From Paenibacillus sp. BK033 (GTDB lineage Bacteria; Bacillota; Bacilli; Paenibacillales; Paenibacillaceae), in the NCBI RefSeq assembly GCF_004345425.1, contig NZ_SLVP01000003.1, positions 345,975 through 409,974 of the forward strand: a stretch of DNA of 64,000 nucleotides. Direction: 5' to 3'. The stretch's first letter is position 1. Every line of letters begins with the position of its first letter. This document shows positions 8,029-16,700 of this stretch, piece after piece. The position numbers and the translations under genes are program-made. The notes beneath the pieces are model-generated. The model was not told the origin of the DNA. It saw nothing but the letters and a program-made list of their open reading frames with translations, and made no database searches.

Positions 8029-11000
8029 TTATTGGAACAGCATTGGTCTCGCCAATTGAACCGGAGTTTCGTTCTTGCTGTCGAACTTGTTCACGACGAA
8101 TACCTTCACCTTGTAATCCTTACCGGTCTCATTGAAGTACTGCGTCATCGTAAGCTTGGTCTTCTTGAGCGGTACGGCGCTGACGAGAATGGGCTGCGGA
8201 CTCTCCCCCTTCATCAGCTGGAACACCACGTAAGCATCCTCTTCGTAGTCCCTCAGCTGCTCGACATTCACGCTGACCTTCAGCTGCTGGCCGCGTTCGA
8301 TTTCACCCGTAAGCAGGAAGGTATCCCGGGAATCGTTCTTCGTGAATGCCTTTGTCGATACAAGCGGCATACCGGCCATAACGCCAAGCGATTCATTCGC
8401 CGCGACGCGAACCTGCACCGCTCCGGCCGCATAGTCGCCATCCGCTATTGGCTGAGGGTTAGCCGTAGTCGGACTCCAGGTGTTGCCGTTATCTACGCTG
8501 TACTCGTAGTTGGTTACCGCATCGTAACCTTTTACGTTGGTCCAGCCAAAGGTGTTATGCGCATCGTCCACGACCGGTGCCGTAGGAGCAGCCGGCTGGT
8601 TGCCCGCGCTGACGGCGATTTTCGCTTCCGAATTATCGCGTTTGTTAACGGCCTTCACAACGAATTGATAGGACTGATCAAGATTGGTTTTGTCTTTGTC
8701 AACGACATATTGGTAGCTGTCCTGACCCTCAACCGTTGGAATGTACACGTTCCAGTTCATGCCCAGCTTGTCGTTCTTCTCGTAGATACGGAAGCCTCGT
8801 ACGCCTTCGTCCTGCGGCTTGTTCCAGGTAATGGTCCGTTTGCCGTCCTCGGATTTGCTTACTTCCAATTGCTCAACCGGCTTAGGCTTCTCGTCTTCGC
8901 GTACAATCGAGTACGTATCGAACGGAGTGGTCTCGCCTGTCATAAAGGAATTAATCGTAAAGCTGTTATCCGTCATGCTGACGCCGGAGAAGATGGCTTT
9001 CTTCGGCTGCTGGTAGACAGCCGCATAGTAGCGGTCAACGCCGTCTTTGACATCGTAGAACTTGGTTGCCGCCGAATTGTTGATCATGTAGAGCGTACCG
9101 TCCGGATTAAGGGCTCTGCCCTGCGCATCCGTCTGTACATTCTGAACCGGCTTATCGTTGTACATTTGATAGGAACGCATAAACGTATGGTCATGGCCTT
9201 GCAGGACAACGTCGATGCCCAACTCGTCAAAGATCGGATACATTTTCTGACGAAGGGCCAGAATATCGCTGTCGAGCGCATGGTTACCCACGGAATAGAT
9301 CGCTTTGTGGAACGCTACAATCTTCCACTTCTTGTCCGTCGCCGCAACCTCATGCTTCAGCCATTCAATCTCCTGCTCGAAGGAATCCTTCTGAGCCTGG
9401 TCCCAGCCGATATCCATCGTGTTAAGCACCATGATATGCGCATCGCCGTAGTCATACGCGTACACGCTGCCCGGCGGCAGCGGGTTCTTGATCGAATCGT
9501 TCGGATAGTTGAAATGGTAGTAATAGTTGTCGTTATACGGACCTTCGTGGTTGCCGACAGCAGCCATCAGCGGCAGATTCATCAGAATCGACTGCGGCTT
9601 CTTGAAGTAATCCAGCCATTGCGATTCAAGCGCGCCCGCATCCACCTGGTCGCCGGTCATCAGCAGGAACTTCGCATCCGGGAACTTCGTGATGGCTTGC
9701 TCCATCGTGTTGCCCCACACGTCGTAATCCTGCGAATTGGAGCCTTGCGAGTCGGTCAGATACAGGAAGTTGAAGTCATTCTCGTTATCGCTCTCCGTTG
9801 TGAAAGAACCCGTCTCGCTCCAGTACCCGTCAGCGCCAAGGCGATATTTGTACGCGGTGCCCGGCGTCAATCCTTCAACGAGCACTTTATGGCTGATGAA
9901 CGAGCCCGTCGTGCTGCTCGTAATCTTCAGATTGTTGAGAACCCGCGTATCCTCCGGCTTGCCTATTACACGGATTTTATTTGGCGAATCAAATCCTTCC
10001 GCCGCAGGCACGATCTCAACGATGCTGTCCTTTATGTTCGTTGGAGCGCTTTGCGGACGGTCGTAAGGGGTATACCAGGCAAAGGAGCGGTTCGTCTTCG
10101 CGCTGCCGTAGAGCGACATCGCGATTGCGATCGGCGAGTAATCCGTCACCTCGGAGAAGTTGGCAGCACCGAATGCAAACGCCTTAACGGCTGATCCATC
10201 CGCATAGTTCAGATTGCCTTGACCGTCGTAAGCAAGGGAGACGGTTTGACCCGGCAGTACGATCTTCGCCAGACTAAACGTCAAGCTTGAGGAATCTTCG
10301 CCGGCTGCAATCTGCTGTACGGATACCGGTTGCCCGTTCGCCATGACGGTAAGGTGATTATTTAGGTCAGCAGGCAGCTCGCCAAGCCCGGAGAGCATGC
10401 TAAGCGAGACGGTTTTTCCGTCTGCGGCAACGCTTGCCGCCCTAGGGCCTGTATACTCTGCCGGGAGATAGAAGGCGTTGCCCGGAATGATCTCCTTGGC
10501 AATCGTTGGCGTTGACCAGCGCAGATACAGATTGGAACCGCCAAAGTCCTCGAAATATTCGATCTTGATATCGTACTTGCGATTGCCTTCGAGCGTAACC
10601 GGGGTGCTTGTCTGCTCTTTATCCCAATCGTTCACCCAATGGTCGATCACAAGCCGGTTGTCGATCCATAGTCGGAAACCGTTGTCGCCCATCATGTAGA
10701 AGGTGTAGTCACCGGACTCCGGCGGCATGATCTGGCCGGTCCAGCGCACGTTGGCGCCATCCTCAACGCCCGTCATCCCTTTTAATACCGGATTCAGGTC
10801 CGTAAAGTTAATCTGCGAGTCTACCGTTGTCGCTTTATAATCGCCGAATGCAAAATCGTTGCCCGAACCCGTGTTCAGGTAATATTCGCCGAGCAAGCCC
10901 TGCGCATCGCCCGCTACTGCGGCCGAATCGGAGGTAGTCCCTTGATTCGTATTTTCAGGCGTTTCCGGAGCTGTCTCGCTTCGATCGAAGCCAATGGCTT

Positions 11001-11559
11001 CAAATTCGTAAATCCGTGCGGCGTAAAATCCGGTATCGGCATCCACTTCACCCGGATTCGTAATGTTAAGCTTGAAGTACCTGGCCGTCACCGGCGTGTC
11101 CAGCTCATGCGTTGTTGTGTCTTCGGTGTTGCCGGTTACCGTTACGACAGGAGTCCAATTGACATTGTCATCGCTTGTTTCAATCGTAAAATCCTTCGTG
11201 TTGTACGGTTCCTCTTGGCCGCCTGCTCCGGCATGTCCAATGATAAATTTCTCTACGCTGACCTCCGCGCCGGCATCCACCTCCAGCCAATACGGATTGT
11301 CCGCCGTCGGCAGACCGTCGTTGCCTTGGAATACCCATTCACCGCTCTCTCTGTGTCCGTCAATGGCCAAGGAAGGCGCAAACGCATCCGATACATAACC
11401 GTTTGCGGTTGCGGTGACTCCCGCTCTCGCAAACACGTTCTCGGCGGATGTTCCGGCATTAGCCTGCTGCACCATGAAATAACCGCCGGACGCAGCTACG
11501 GTTGTCCACAGCGTCACGACGGCCAACATACGGCTTGTCAGCTTATAACTTCTCTTCAC
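8029..11559 (-). CDS. Secreted purple-acid-phosphatase-like metallophosphoesterase with discoidin and PA14 domains
   Basis: 1,176 residues. Order: signal peptide (about 1-35), F5/8 type C domain (about 40-190), PA14 domain (about 220-365), Ig-like domain (about 370-465), purple-acid-phosphatase N-terminal domain (about 470-585), metallophosphoesterase core (about 595-865), FN3 (about 895-985), and the two-module tail shared with the GH92 protein (about 990-1176). Dinuclear metal ligands are visible: Asp603 in LTDSQ, GDQVD (636-640), GNHE (669-672), His751 in AFHKAIYS and GHDH (788-791). The core should hydrolyse phosphate esters outside the cell; PA14 and discoidin domains usually bind carbohydrate. 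GTG start at 11559 with AGGAGG eight bases upstream. First gene of the three-gene operon. The substrate is unknown; the link with GH92 suggests phosphorylated mannan (inference). Confidence 0.9.
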   Translation of the reverse strand: MKRSYKLTSRMLAVVTLWTTVAASGGYFMVQQANAGTSAENVFARAGVTATANGYVSDAFAPSLAIDGHRESGEWVFQGNDGLPTADNPYWLEVDAGAEVSVEKFIIGHAGAGGQEEPYNTKDFTIETSDDNVNWTPVVTVTGNTEDTTTHELDTPVTARYFKLNITNPGEVDADTGFYAARIYEFEAIGFDRSETAPETPENTNQGTTSDSAAVAGDAQGLLGEYYLNTGSGNDFAFGDYKATTVDSQINFTDLNPVLKGMTGVEDGANVRWTGQIMPPESGDYTFYMMGDNGFRLWIDNRLVIDHWVNDWDKEQTSTPVTLEGNRKYDIKIEYFEDFGGSNLYLRWSTPTIAKEIIPGNAFYLPAEYTGPRAASVAADGKTVSLSMLSGLGELPADLNNHLTVMANGQPVSVQQIAAGEDSSSLTFSLAKIVLPGQTVSLAYDGQGNLNYADGSAVKAFAFGAANFSEVTDYSPIAIAMSLYGSAKTNRSFAWYTPYDRPQSAPTNIKDSIVEIVPAAEGFDSPNKIRVIGKPEDTRVLNNLKITSSTTGSFISHKVLVEGLTPGTAYKYRLGADGYWSETGSFTTESDNENDFNFLYLTDSQGSNSQDYDVWGNTMEQAITKFPDAKFLLMTGDQVDAGALESQWLDYFKKPQSILMNLPLMAAVGNHEGPYNDNYYYHFNYPNDSIKNPLPPGSVYAYDYGDAHIMVLNTMDIGWDQAQKDSFEQEIEWLKHEVAATDKKWKIVAFHKAIYSVGNHALDSDILALRQKMYPIFDELGIDVVLQGHDHTFMRSYQMYNDKPVQNVQTDAQGRALNPDGTLYMINNSAATKFYDVKDGVDRYYAAVYQQPKKAIFSGVSMTDNSFTINSFMTGETTPFDTYSIVREDEKPKPVEQLEVSKSEDGKRTITWNKPQDEGVRGFRIYEKNDKLGMNWNVYIPTVEGQDSYQYVVDKDKTNLDQSYQFVVKAVNKRDNSEAKIAVSAGNQPAAPTAPVVDDAHNTFGWTNVKGYDAVTNYEYSVDNGNTWSPTTANPQPIADGDYAAGAVQVRVAANESLGVMAGMPLVSTKAFTKNDSRDTFLLTGEIERGQQLKVSVNVEQLRDYEEDAYVVFQLMKGESPQPILVSAVPLKKTKLTMTQYFNETGKDYKVKVFVVNKFDSKNETPVQLARPMLFQ

Positions 11560-11944
11560 TCCCGATTCCTCCTACTCTGCCTCATGCTTCTGCATCATAA
11601 TAGAGTAGAATAATTTGGCGAATGTAAAAAACGTTTAAAGAAATAGTAAATGCACGTTTTTTTATCGATTATTTTAGTTAATTATTCTAAATTAATTATT
11701 TGATAATTGATTGTGTTATAAATTTCATATTTTTCACGTGATATTTTTATTTTCGAAAATAATTATTATAACTATGGTATCTAAGCATCATTTGGCTTTG
11801 AATTGACGATACGGCTTGTTCCGATAGATATTGTATTGGTATTTCAATATTCGATCTATGGAATTACCCTATTTAATGGGATATTCCCTACTAGATGACA
11901 GGCATTAAGGGGATAGGTTTACATTAAAAAAGGAGGCTATAAGA
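11560..11944. other. AT-rich non-coding region upstream of the surface operon
   Basis: About 385 bases, strongly AT-rich compared with flanking genes, with no convincing reading frame. It must contain the promoter of the minus-strand phosphatase operon. A TATAAT-like hexamer on the minus strand at about 11765-11771 has no good -35, and no clear cre or riboswitch fold is visible. A plus-strand AAAGGAGG near 11929 resembles a Shine-Dalgarno site but no reading frame follows it. Confidence 0.5.
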
Positions 11945-12007
11945 GGAAAAAAAGCCGCTGTTCAAGCGGGGCTCTTAACAAGCTCCGGCTTTAACAGCGG
12001 CCTTTGG
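11945..12007 (-). terminator. Rho-independent terminator after the MTHFR-like gene
   Basis: Arms GCCGCTGTT and AACAGCGGC (about 11954-11962 and 11993-12002) enclose a second small GC-rich stem. On the minus strand the structure is followed by a run of seven T (11947-11953). It lies directly after the stop of the 12009-12950 gene. Confidence 0.8.
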
Positions 12008-12008
12008 T

Positions 12009-12950
12009 TTATACAATGGCGTGAACGCCAAGCTTACGGTCAATCATCGTTTTAATGTCTTTCACCAGCTGCACCGAAGCTTCGATCTCGACTTTGCGCG
12101 TCGATACGCTTTCGATACTGCAGCCAATCGGGATGCCTTTCTCGATGCCGAACTCAAACAGCTCTTCGAAGATTTTCAACGACAGCGCAACCGACTTGTC
12201 CAAAATATCGGTGGACTTAATCAGATCGTTCTCCAGCCACTTCGGAATGCTGATGCCCAGCCACTTCATGAACTCGAGCGTTTTCTGCGACCCGCATGGT
12301 GCTAAGTTGAACAGAATCGGCACGGTCTCGATGCCTTGCTCTTGGCAATAATAGTAGTAGTCGGACAGCATATTCTTCGATGCTTCCACATTAAAGGTGG
12401 CCTGCGAGATAAAGAACTTGCATCCGCCGTCTACCTTCTCCCTGATACGCAGATGCTCGTCGTTTTTCTTCATGTGGCGCTCTGGAATAACGACGCCGCC
12501 CAGCGTTAACCGGTCGTTCAGTTTTTTGCTGAGCTCATAGGCTTCCGGCAGCTTCATCGTAGTCTGCTGCTTGCTCGAGGAAGTACCCACAAAGACCGAG
12601 AACCGGTCTTCTTCGGCATCCTGCTTCAGCCATTCCGCGAAGCTTTCTTCCGAGTTGTTGCCAACCACGCGGTAAATAATTTTGGGAACCTTCCAGTAGT
12701 TCAGGTAGTTCTTGCTGTAAGAGGTTGGATCGAGCGCTTCAAGGTACGGGAAAGGTCTCTCCTCATCCGTCCGGTCCGCTTCATCCTGAACGTCATACAG
12801 AATTAAGCCGTCAATGTCGAGGTTCTTCAGACGCTCGTACTGCTTTTCCGAAATTTCGGCCAGCTTCTCCGGCGTGTGGCTTGATTTAGGCGGAGTCATG
12901 CCGTAGGTGATGATGCCCGCCTGTCTGTTCAAAATTTTATCCTTAAGCAT
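12009..12950 (-). CDS. Methylenetetrahydrofolate reductase-like protein
   Basis: 313 residues, the usual length of a bacterial MTHFR TIM barrel. The N-terminus has TYGMTPPKSS, reminiscent of the FEFFPPK start of the family, followed by LILYDVQDEADR. GGVVIPERH and GGCKFFISQATFN in the middle correspond to the family's GAdFiiTQlfFd strand. MTHFR uses FAD and NAD(P)H to reduce methylene-THF to methyl-THF for methionine synthesis. The FAD-contact motifs are not classical, so another folate- or flavin-linked role is possible. The gene is monocistronic, with its own terminator and no methionine genes beside it. Start ATG at 12950, with AAGG about eleven bases upstream. Confidence 0.6.
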   Translation of the reverse strand: MLKDKILNRQAGIITYGMTPPKSSHTPEKLAEISEKQYERLKNLDIDGLILYDVQDEADRTDEERPFPYLEALDPTSYSKNYLNYWKVPKIIYRVVGNNSEESFAEWLKQDAEEDRFSVFVGTSSSKQQTTMKLPEAYELSKKLNDRLTLGGVVIPERHMKKNDEHLRIREKVDGGCKFFISQATFNVEASKNMLSDYYYYCQEQGIETVPILFNLAPCGSQKTLEFMKWLGISIPKWLENDLIKSTDILDKSVALSLKIFEELFEFGIEKGIPIGCSIESVSTRKVEIEASVQLVKDIKTMIDRKLGVHAIV

Positions 12951-13027
12951 CGTTCTTCATCCTTAACGTCCATAGTAGTAGTGGAATAATTTCTTGTTTA
13001 CTTCTACATCCCGCGCTAAATTCCTTC

Positions 13028-13564
13028 TTATACAGTCGGATTTGTAACATTTGCTTGCTGGTCCGGAATTCGAGCCATCAACCGTTCAATGGTTCCGTCA
13101 AAAGGAAACTGCCGCTCCGCCACCCGCTTCTGCAGCCCGGCCAGCTCTTCCCTGACCTGCTTCATCAGCTGCTCCGGATATCCGAACTTAATCGCTTTTT
13201 CGGCAAATTCGTCTTCATCTATAACCATCCATTCGCCGCCTCGCTGAACAAGATCCAGGTCATAGTCAACAAAGGATATTTCGCTGCCGTTAATGAGCGC
13301 AGGCTGATTAATATTGCAATAATATTCATTAATCTTGCCGTCTACAACAGCCGCGCTGACTGTGAACCAATGCTTGCTCGAGAAAAACTCGATGGACCAG
13401 TTGTTTACGGTAAACACGGATTTCTTCGTATGATGCTGAAGCTTCCTGCCGTAACGGCCAAGAACAAACACATAGCCGTCCCCTTCCTCCAGCAGATCGG
13501 TGTTCCACTCGTAATGCAGGAGATTGCCATGTTTCAACGCTTTTATTTGAACCGAATTATTCAC
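13028..13564 (-). CDS. DUF402 family protein (possible nucleoside phosphatase)
   Basis: 178 residues without signal peptide or membrane segment. The central strand order with EYYCNINQPA and SFVDYDLDLV..GGEWMVIDEDEF is the hallmark of the DUF402 fold (FomD / B. subtilis YgaC type), in which Tyr, Asp and Glu side chains bind divalent metals near a nucleotide phosphate. Some members hydrolyse nucleoside tri- and diphosphates. The C-terminal helix (about 140-165) is typical of the longer Firmicute forms. GTG start at 13564, with AAGGGAA about eleven bases upstream. The gene is flanked by two same-strand genes but has separate spacing on both sides, so it is probably transcribed alone. Confidence 0.75.
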   Translation of the reverse strand: MNNSVQIKALKHGNLLHYEWNTDLLEEGDGYVFVLGRYGRKLQHHTKKSVFTVNNWSIEFFSSKHWFTVSAAVVDGKINEYYCNINQPALINGSEISFVDYDLDLVQRGGEWMVIDEDEFAEKAIKFGYPEQLMKQVREELAGLQKRVAERQFPFDGTIERLMARIPDQQANVTNPTV

Positions 13565-13672
13565 GAAATGGTCTTCCCTTCAACAATCGTTAGGTTAAGA
13601 AAGTATATCATACAATACGCCTATTCGTCGTTACTCTTCGACTTCCTCATATTGCCCTGTCACCAAAATCGA

Positions 13673-13706
13673 CAAAAAAATAAGCCAGCCAGAAAAGTCT
13701 GGCTGA
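13673..13706 (-). terminator. Terminator after the giant metallophosphoesterase gene
   Basis: Stem CAGCCAGA / TCTGGCTG (13686-13693 and 13698-13705), followed on the minus strand by GGCTTA and a T-run of seven (13674-13680). A TTTTT on the plus-strand side (about 13711) could make it weakly bidirectional. Confidence 0.75.
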
Positions 13707-13730
13707 CCTATTTTTCATGCACACATTACT

Positions 13731-16700
13731 TTAAATAAAATCTACGTATTCGAGCAGTCGCTTCAGCAAAACGGTTGCTTCCGCGCGGGTAGCTTTGCTG
13801 TCCGGTGCAAAATTGCCGCCCGTCTTGCCTTCGATAATCCTCGCTTCAACCGCTTGCGCGACAGCCTGCTTCGCCCAAGCTTCGATCGAAGCTTTGTCCT
13901 TAAAGGCATTCAGCTCCGAGGCAGCTCCGGCAGGCTGTTTGCCTGTAAACGCGAGAGCACGGGAGATCATTACCGCCATCTCTTCGCGGGTAATCGAAGC
14001 ATTAGGCTTGAAGCTATTGCCTTCGTAGCCTTTTACAATGCCTGCTTTCACCGCTGCGCCTACCGCGCCTGCGAACCAGTCCTTGCTGCTTACATCCTTG
14101 AAGGATGCTGCTGCTTGATCTTCGGAGATACCAAGCGCACGAACGACCATAGCCGCAAATTCAGCGCGCGTTACAACGGCATTAGGAGCGAATTTATCGT
14201 TGCTGGTGCCTTTGACAATCAGCTTGGAGGCCATCAGCTCGATATCCGCCTTTGCCCAATGCTTGCTCAGGTCGCTGAAGGTTTTGCTCAGCTGCGCAAC
14301 CGCATAAATACTGTTGCCGTTACGTTGAATCGTCACAATCGTATGTCCGTTTGCGGTTTTGAAGGTTGCCGGCACGAATGTAAACGTGCCAGTCGCCTCG
14401 TTGTACATCACCGCTGTGGAATGCGAAGCATCCAAAGTCTGGTTGATGTCGAGCGTACGGGATACATACGTCTTGCCGAAATCATGAATTTCTTGCGTAT
14501 TACCGTTCGATTGAAGAATGACGCTAAACTCAACCGGAGTACCAACCAGCTTGACGCCAGATTGTGCTGCCTTATCCTTCATCGTGCTCGACAATGTGCT
14601 GTCTACCGGATCAATCTTGATTACGATCGAAGCGTCCGTGCCAATAGTAGCTGGCAGATTAAGGGCGCTAATCGGCAGATCATAGCTCATAACGCCGATA
14701 TGAACCGAAATCGTCAGATTCGGTGCTTTTTTCAACGCTTCGAGCAGCACGCGTGCTGGCAGTTCCGCGCTTACGGCTTGCGTGGAATCCGCCGTAATTT
14801 CAATCGTTTGGCCTTTTTGTCCCGCAATCATATCGATTGCCTGATTCAGCGCCTTAGCCGTTACGGTCAGAGTAGAACCGTTCGTTGTTCCTTCCAGGCT
14901 GACGCCATCGGAGGTTTTCACCGGTGTTTGTCCGCCATTGCCCGAACCGCCGCCAGGCACTTCAACAGGAGGAGTCGTGCCGGAATCGGCCGTTGTTTTG
15001 CCCGTCGCCGAAGGTCCGTTTGTGCTCCATTTACCGGAAGCATCTCCCGCTTCCACTTTGAACGAGTAGGAAGTATCGGCCGTCAAGCCGGTAACATTGT
15101 AGGTCGTACCCGATACGGTTGCGAGCTCTACGTTGTTTTTGTATACCTTGTACTCCGTAACCCCTACGTCATCGGATGCGCCTGTCCAAGACAGATTCAG
15201 CGAGGTTTTGCCGATATTCGATACGGTTAGGCTTCCGTTGTTCCAGGTTGGAGCCGTTTGATCGGCAGCTGATGTACCTGTCTTAAAGCTCCAAATGTCG
15301 GACAAAGTCTTGCCGGAAAATGCATCTTCGGCTACCGCGTACCATTGATACTTGGTATTGGCGTTTAAGCCGCTCCAATTCACGGACGCCTGCTCTCCGC
15401 TTGTTACCTGATCTGCCTTGCCGATCGGCTGATCGGAATAAACGTTCACGCCCATGTAGTCGGTCGATACGCGTTTTACTTGCGGTGTCAGATCCACATC
15501 CAGCGTAAATTCTTCTTGTTTTGTCGTATCGCTTGGATCGTAGAAGTTATAGTCGTCCATGTACGGCGAATACGTTTTTACGTACATTTTGTCATTGGCG
15601 ATATCGAACTGAAGCAGCTTGATATAGCCTTGACCGCCTTCCGGACCGCCTTGGTAGTCGGACAGCATTTGATAAACCTTGCGGTCTGCCTGGCCGTCGC
15701 CATTGTCGTCCAGTTCGCTTACAAGAAGCTTGGAGTCATGGTAGTGGCCGGAAAGGACGGCAAATACGTTTTTGTTCTTTTGCACGACCTCTTCAAAAAT
15801 CTTATCCGCAATCGGAGCCCGGTTGCCGGATACAAGCAGGAATTCATGGAAGTTCAGGATCGCTTTGCGGTCCGGATATTTCGCCAGCACCTCGTTCATC
15901 CAGTCGATATCCGAATCGCGGATCCCCCAGCCCATGTATAACATAATAAAGTCATTGCCGTTCGAGGATACAAGGTCATAGTGACCGCGGTTGTTATCCA
16001 GGGAACCGCCGTAAGTCGGTTGATCCTTGAACCGGTCTTCCCCGAAGTAGTTCCAGTAGTAATCGTAAGCGCCGAGCTGATGGTCAACGTCATGGTTGCC
16101 GGCAAGCACGCCGTAAGGAATGTTCGCGTCTTCCAGCACCTTCATGTCTTTATCCGCACGCTGCCATTGAATTTCTTTATCCGCTTCATCGACAATATCG
16201 CCGGTGTGAATGACGTATTTGATTTTGTTCTTCTCTTTGTTGTCGGCAATCCAGTTGACGATATCCTCGTAGATGTACGGATAGCTTTCCGAGTAATACT
16301 GCGTATCGGACATCCAGGCAAACGAGAAATCATAGTTTTCTTGCGATGCCGGCAGCTCGTCCTGGACCATCACCTGCAGCGTGTGATTATCCGCAAATTC
16401 TCCGGCTGTAACCCAGGCGCCAAGCGTAAAGTCTTCCGCGCCCGCTACTTTGTAATCTACGCTAATCCATTGTTTTTTGGACGGACTCCATACATACATG
16501 CTGACTTTACGGCCTTCCAGCGATTTTCCTTTCCAGCTCAGTTCAATCTGGTCCGTATCCTTCACGGAAGGATCAAGCTGCACCTGGAACCGCTGATAAG
16601 GGAATTTCTCCGTGGAATCATCGGTGAGATATTGACCGTCAGCTGACCCGATCAGCGAATAATCTTCATCCGTCATCGCTTGTTCCCCGGCAGGAGCAAC

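Noticed and set aside
7948..10194. 748-codon open frame on the plus strand opposite the phosphatase and SLH genes
   Set aside because: It lies fully antisense to a well-supported gene with recognised domains; its product is Arg/Leu/Val-rich and shows no domain. It is a shadow of codon bias.
13854..15230. 458-codon plus-strand frame opposite the giant phosphoesterase gene
   Set aside because: Antisense shadow with an Arg/Cys-rich product and no motif.
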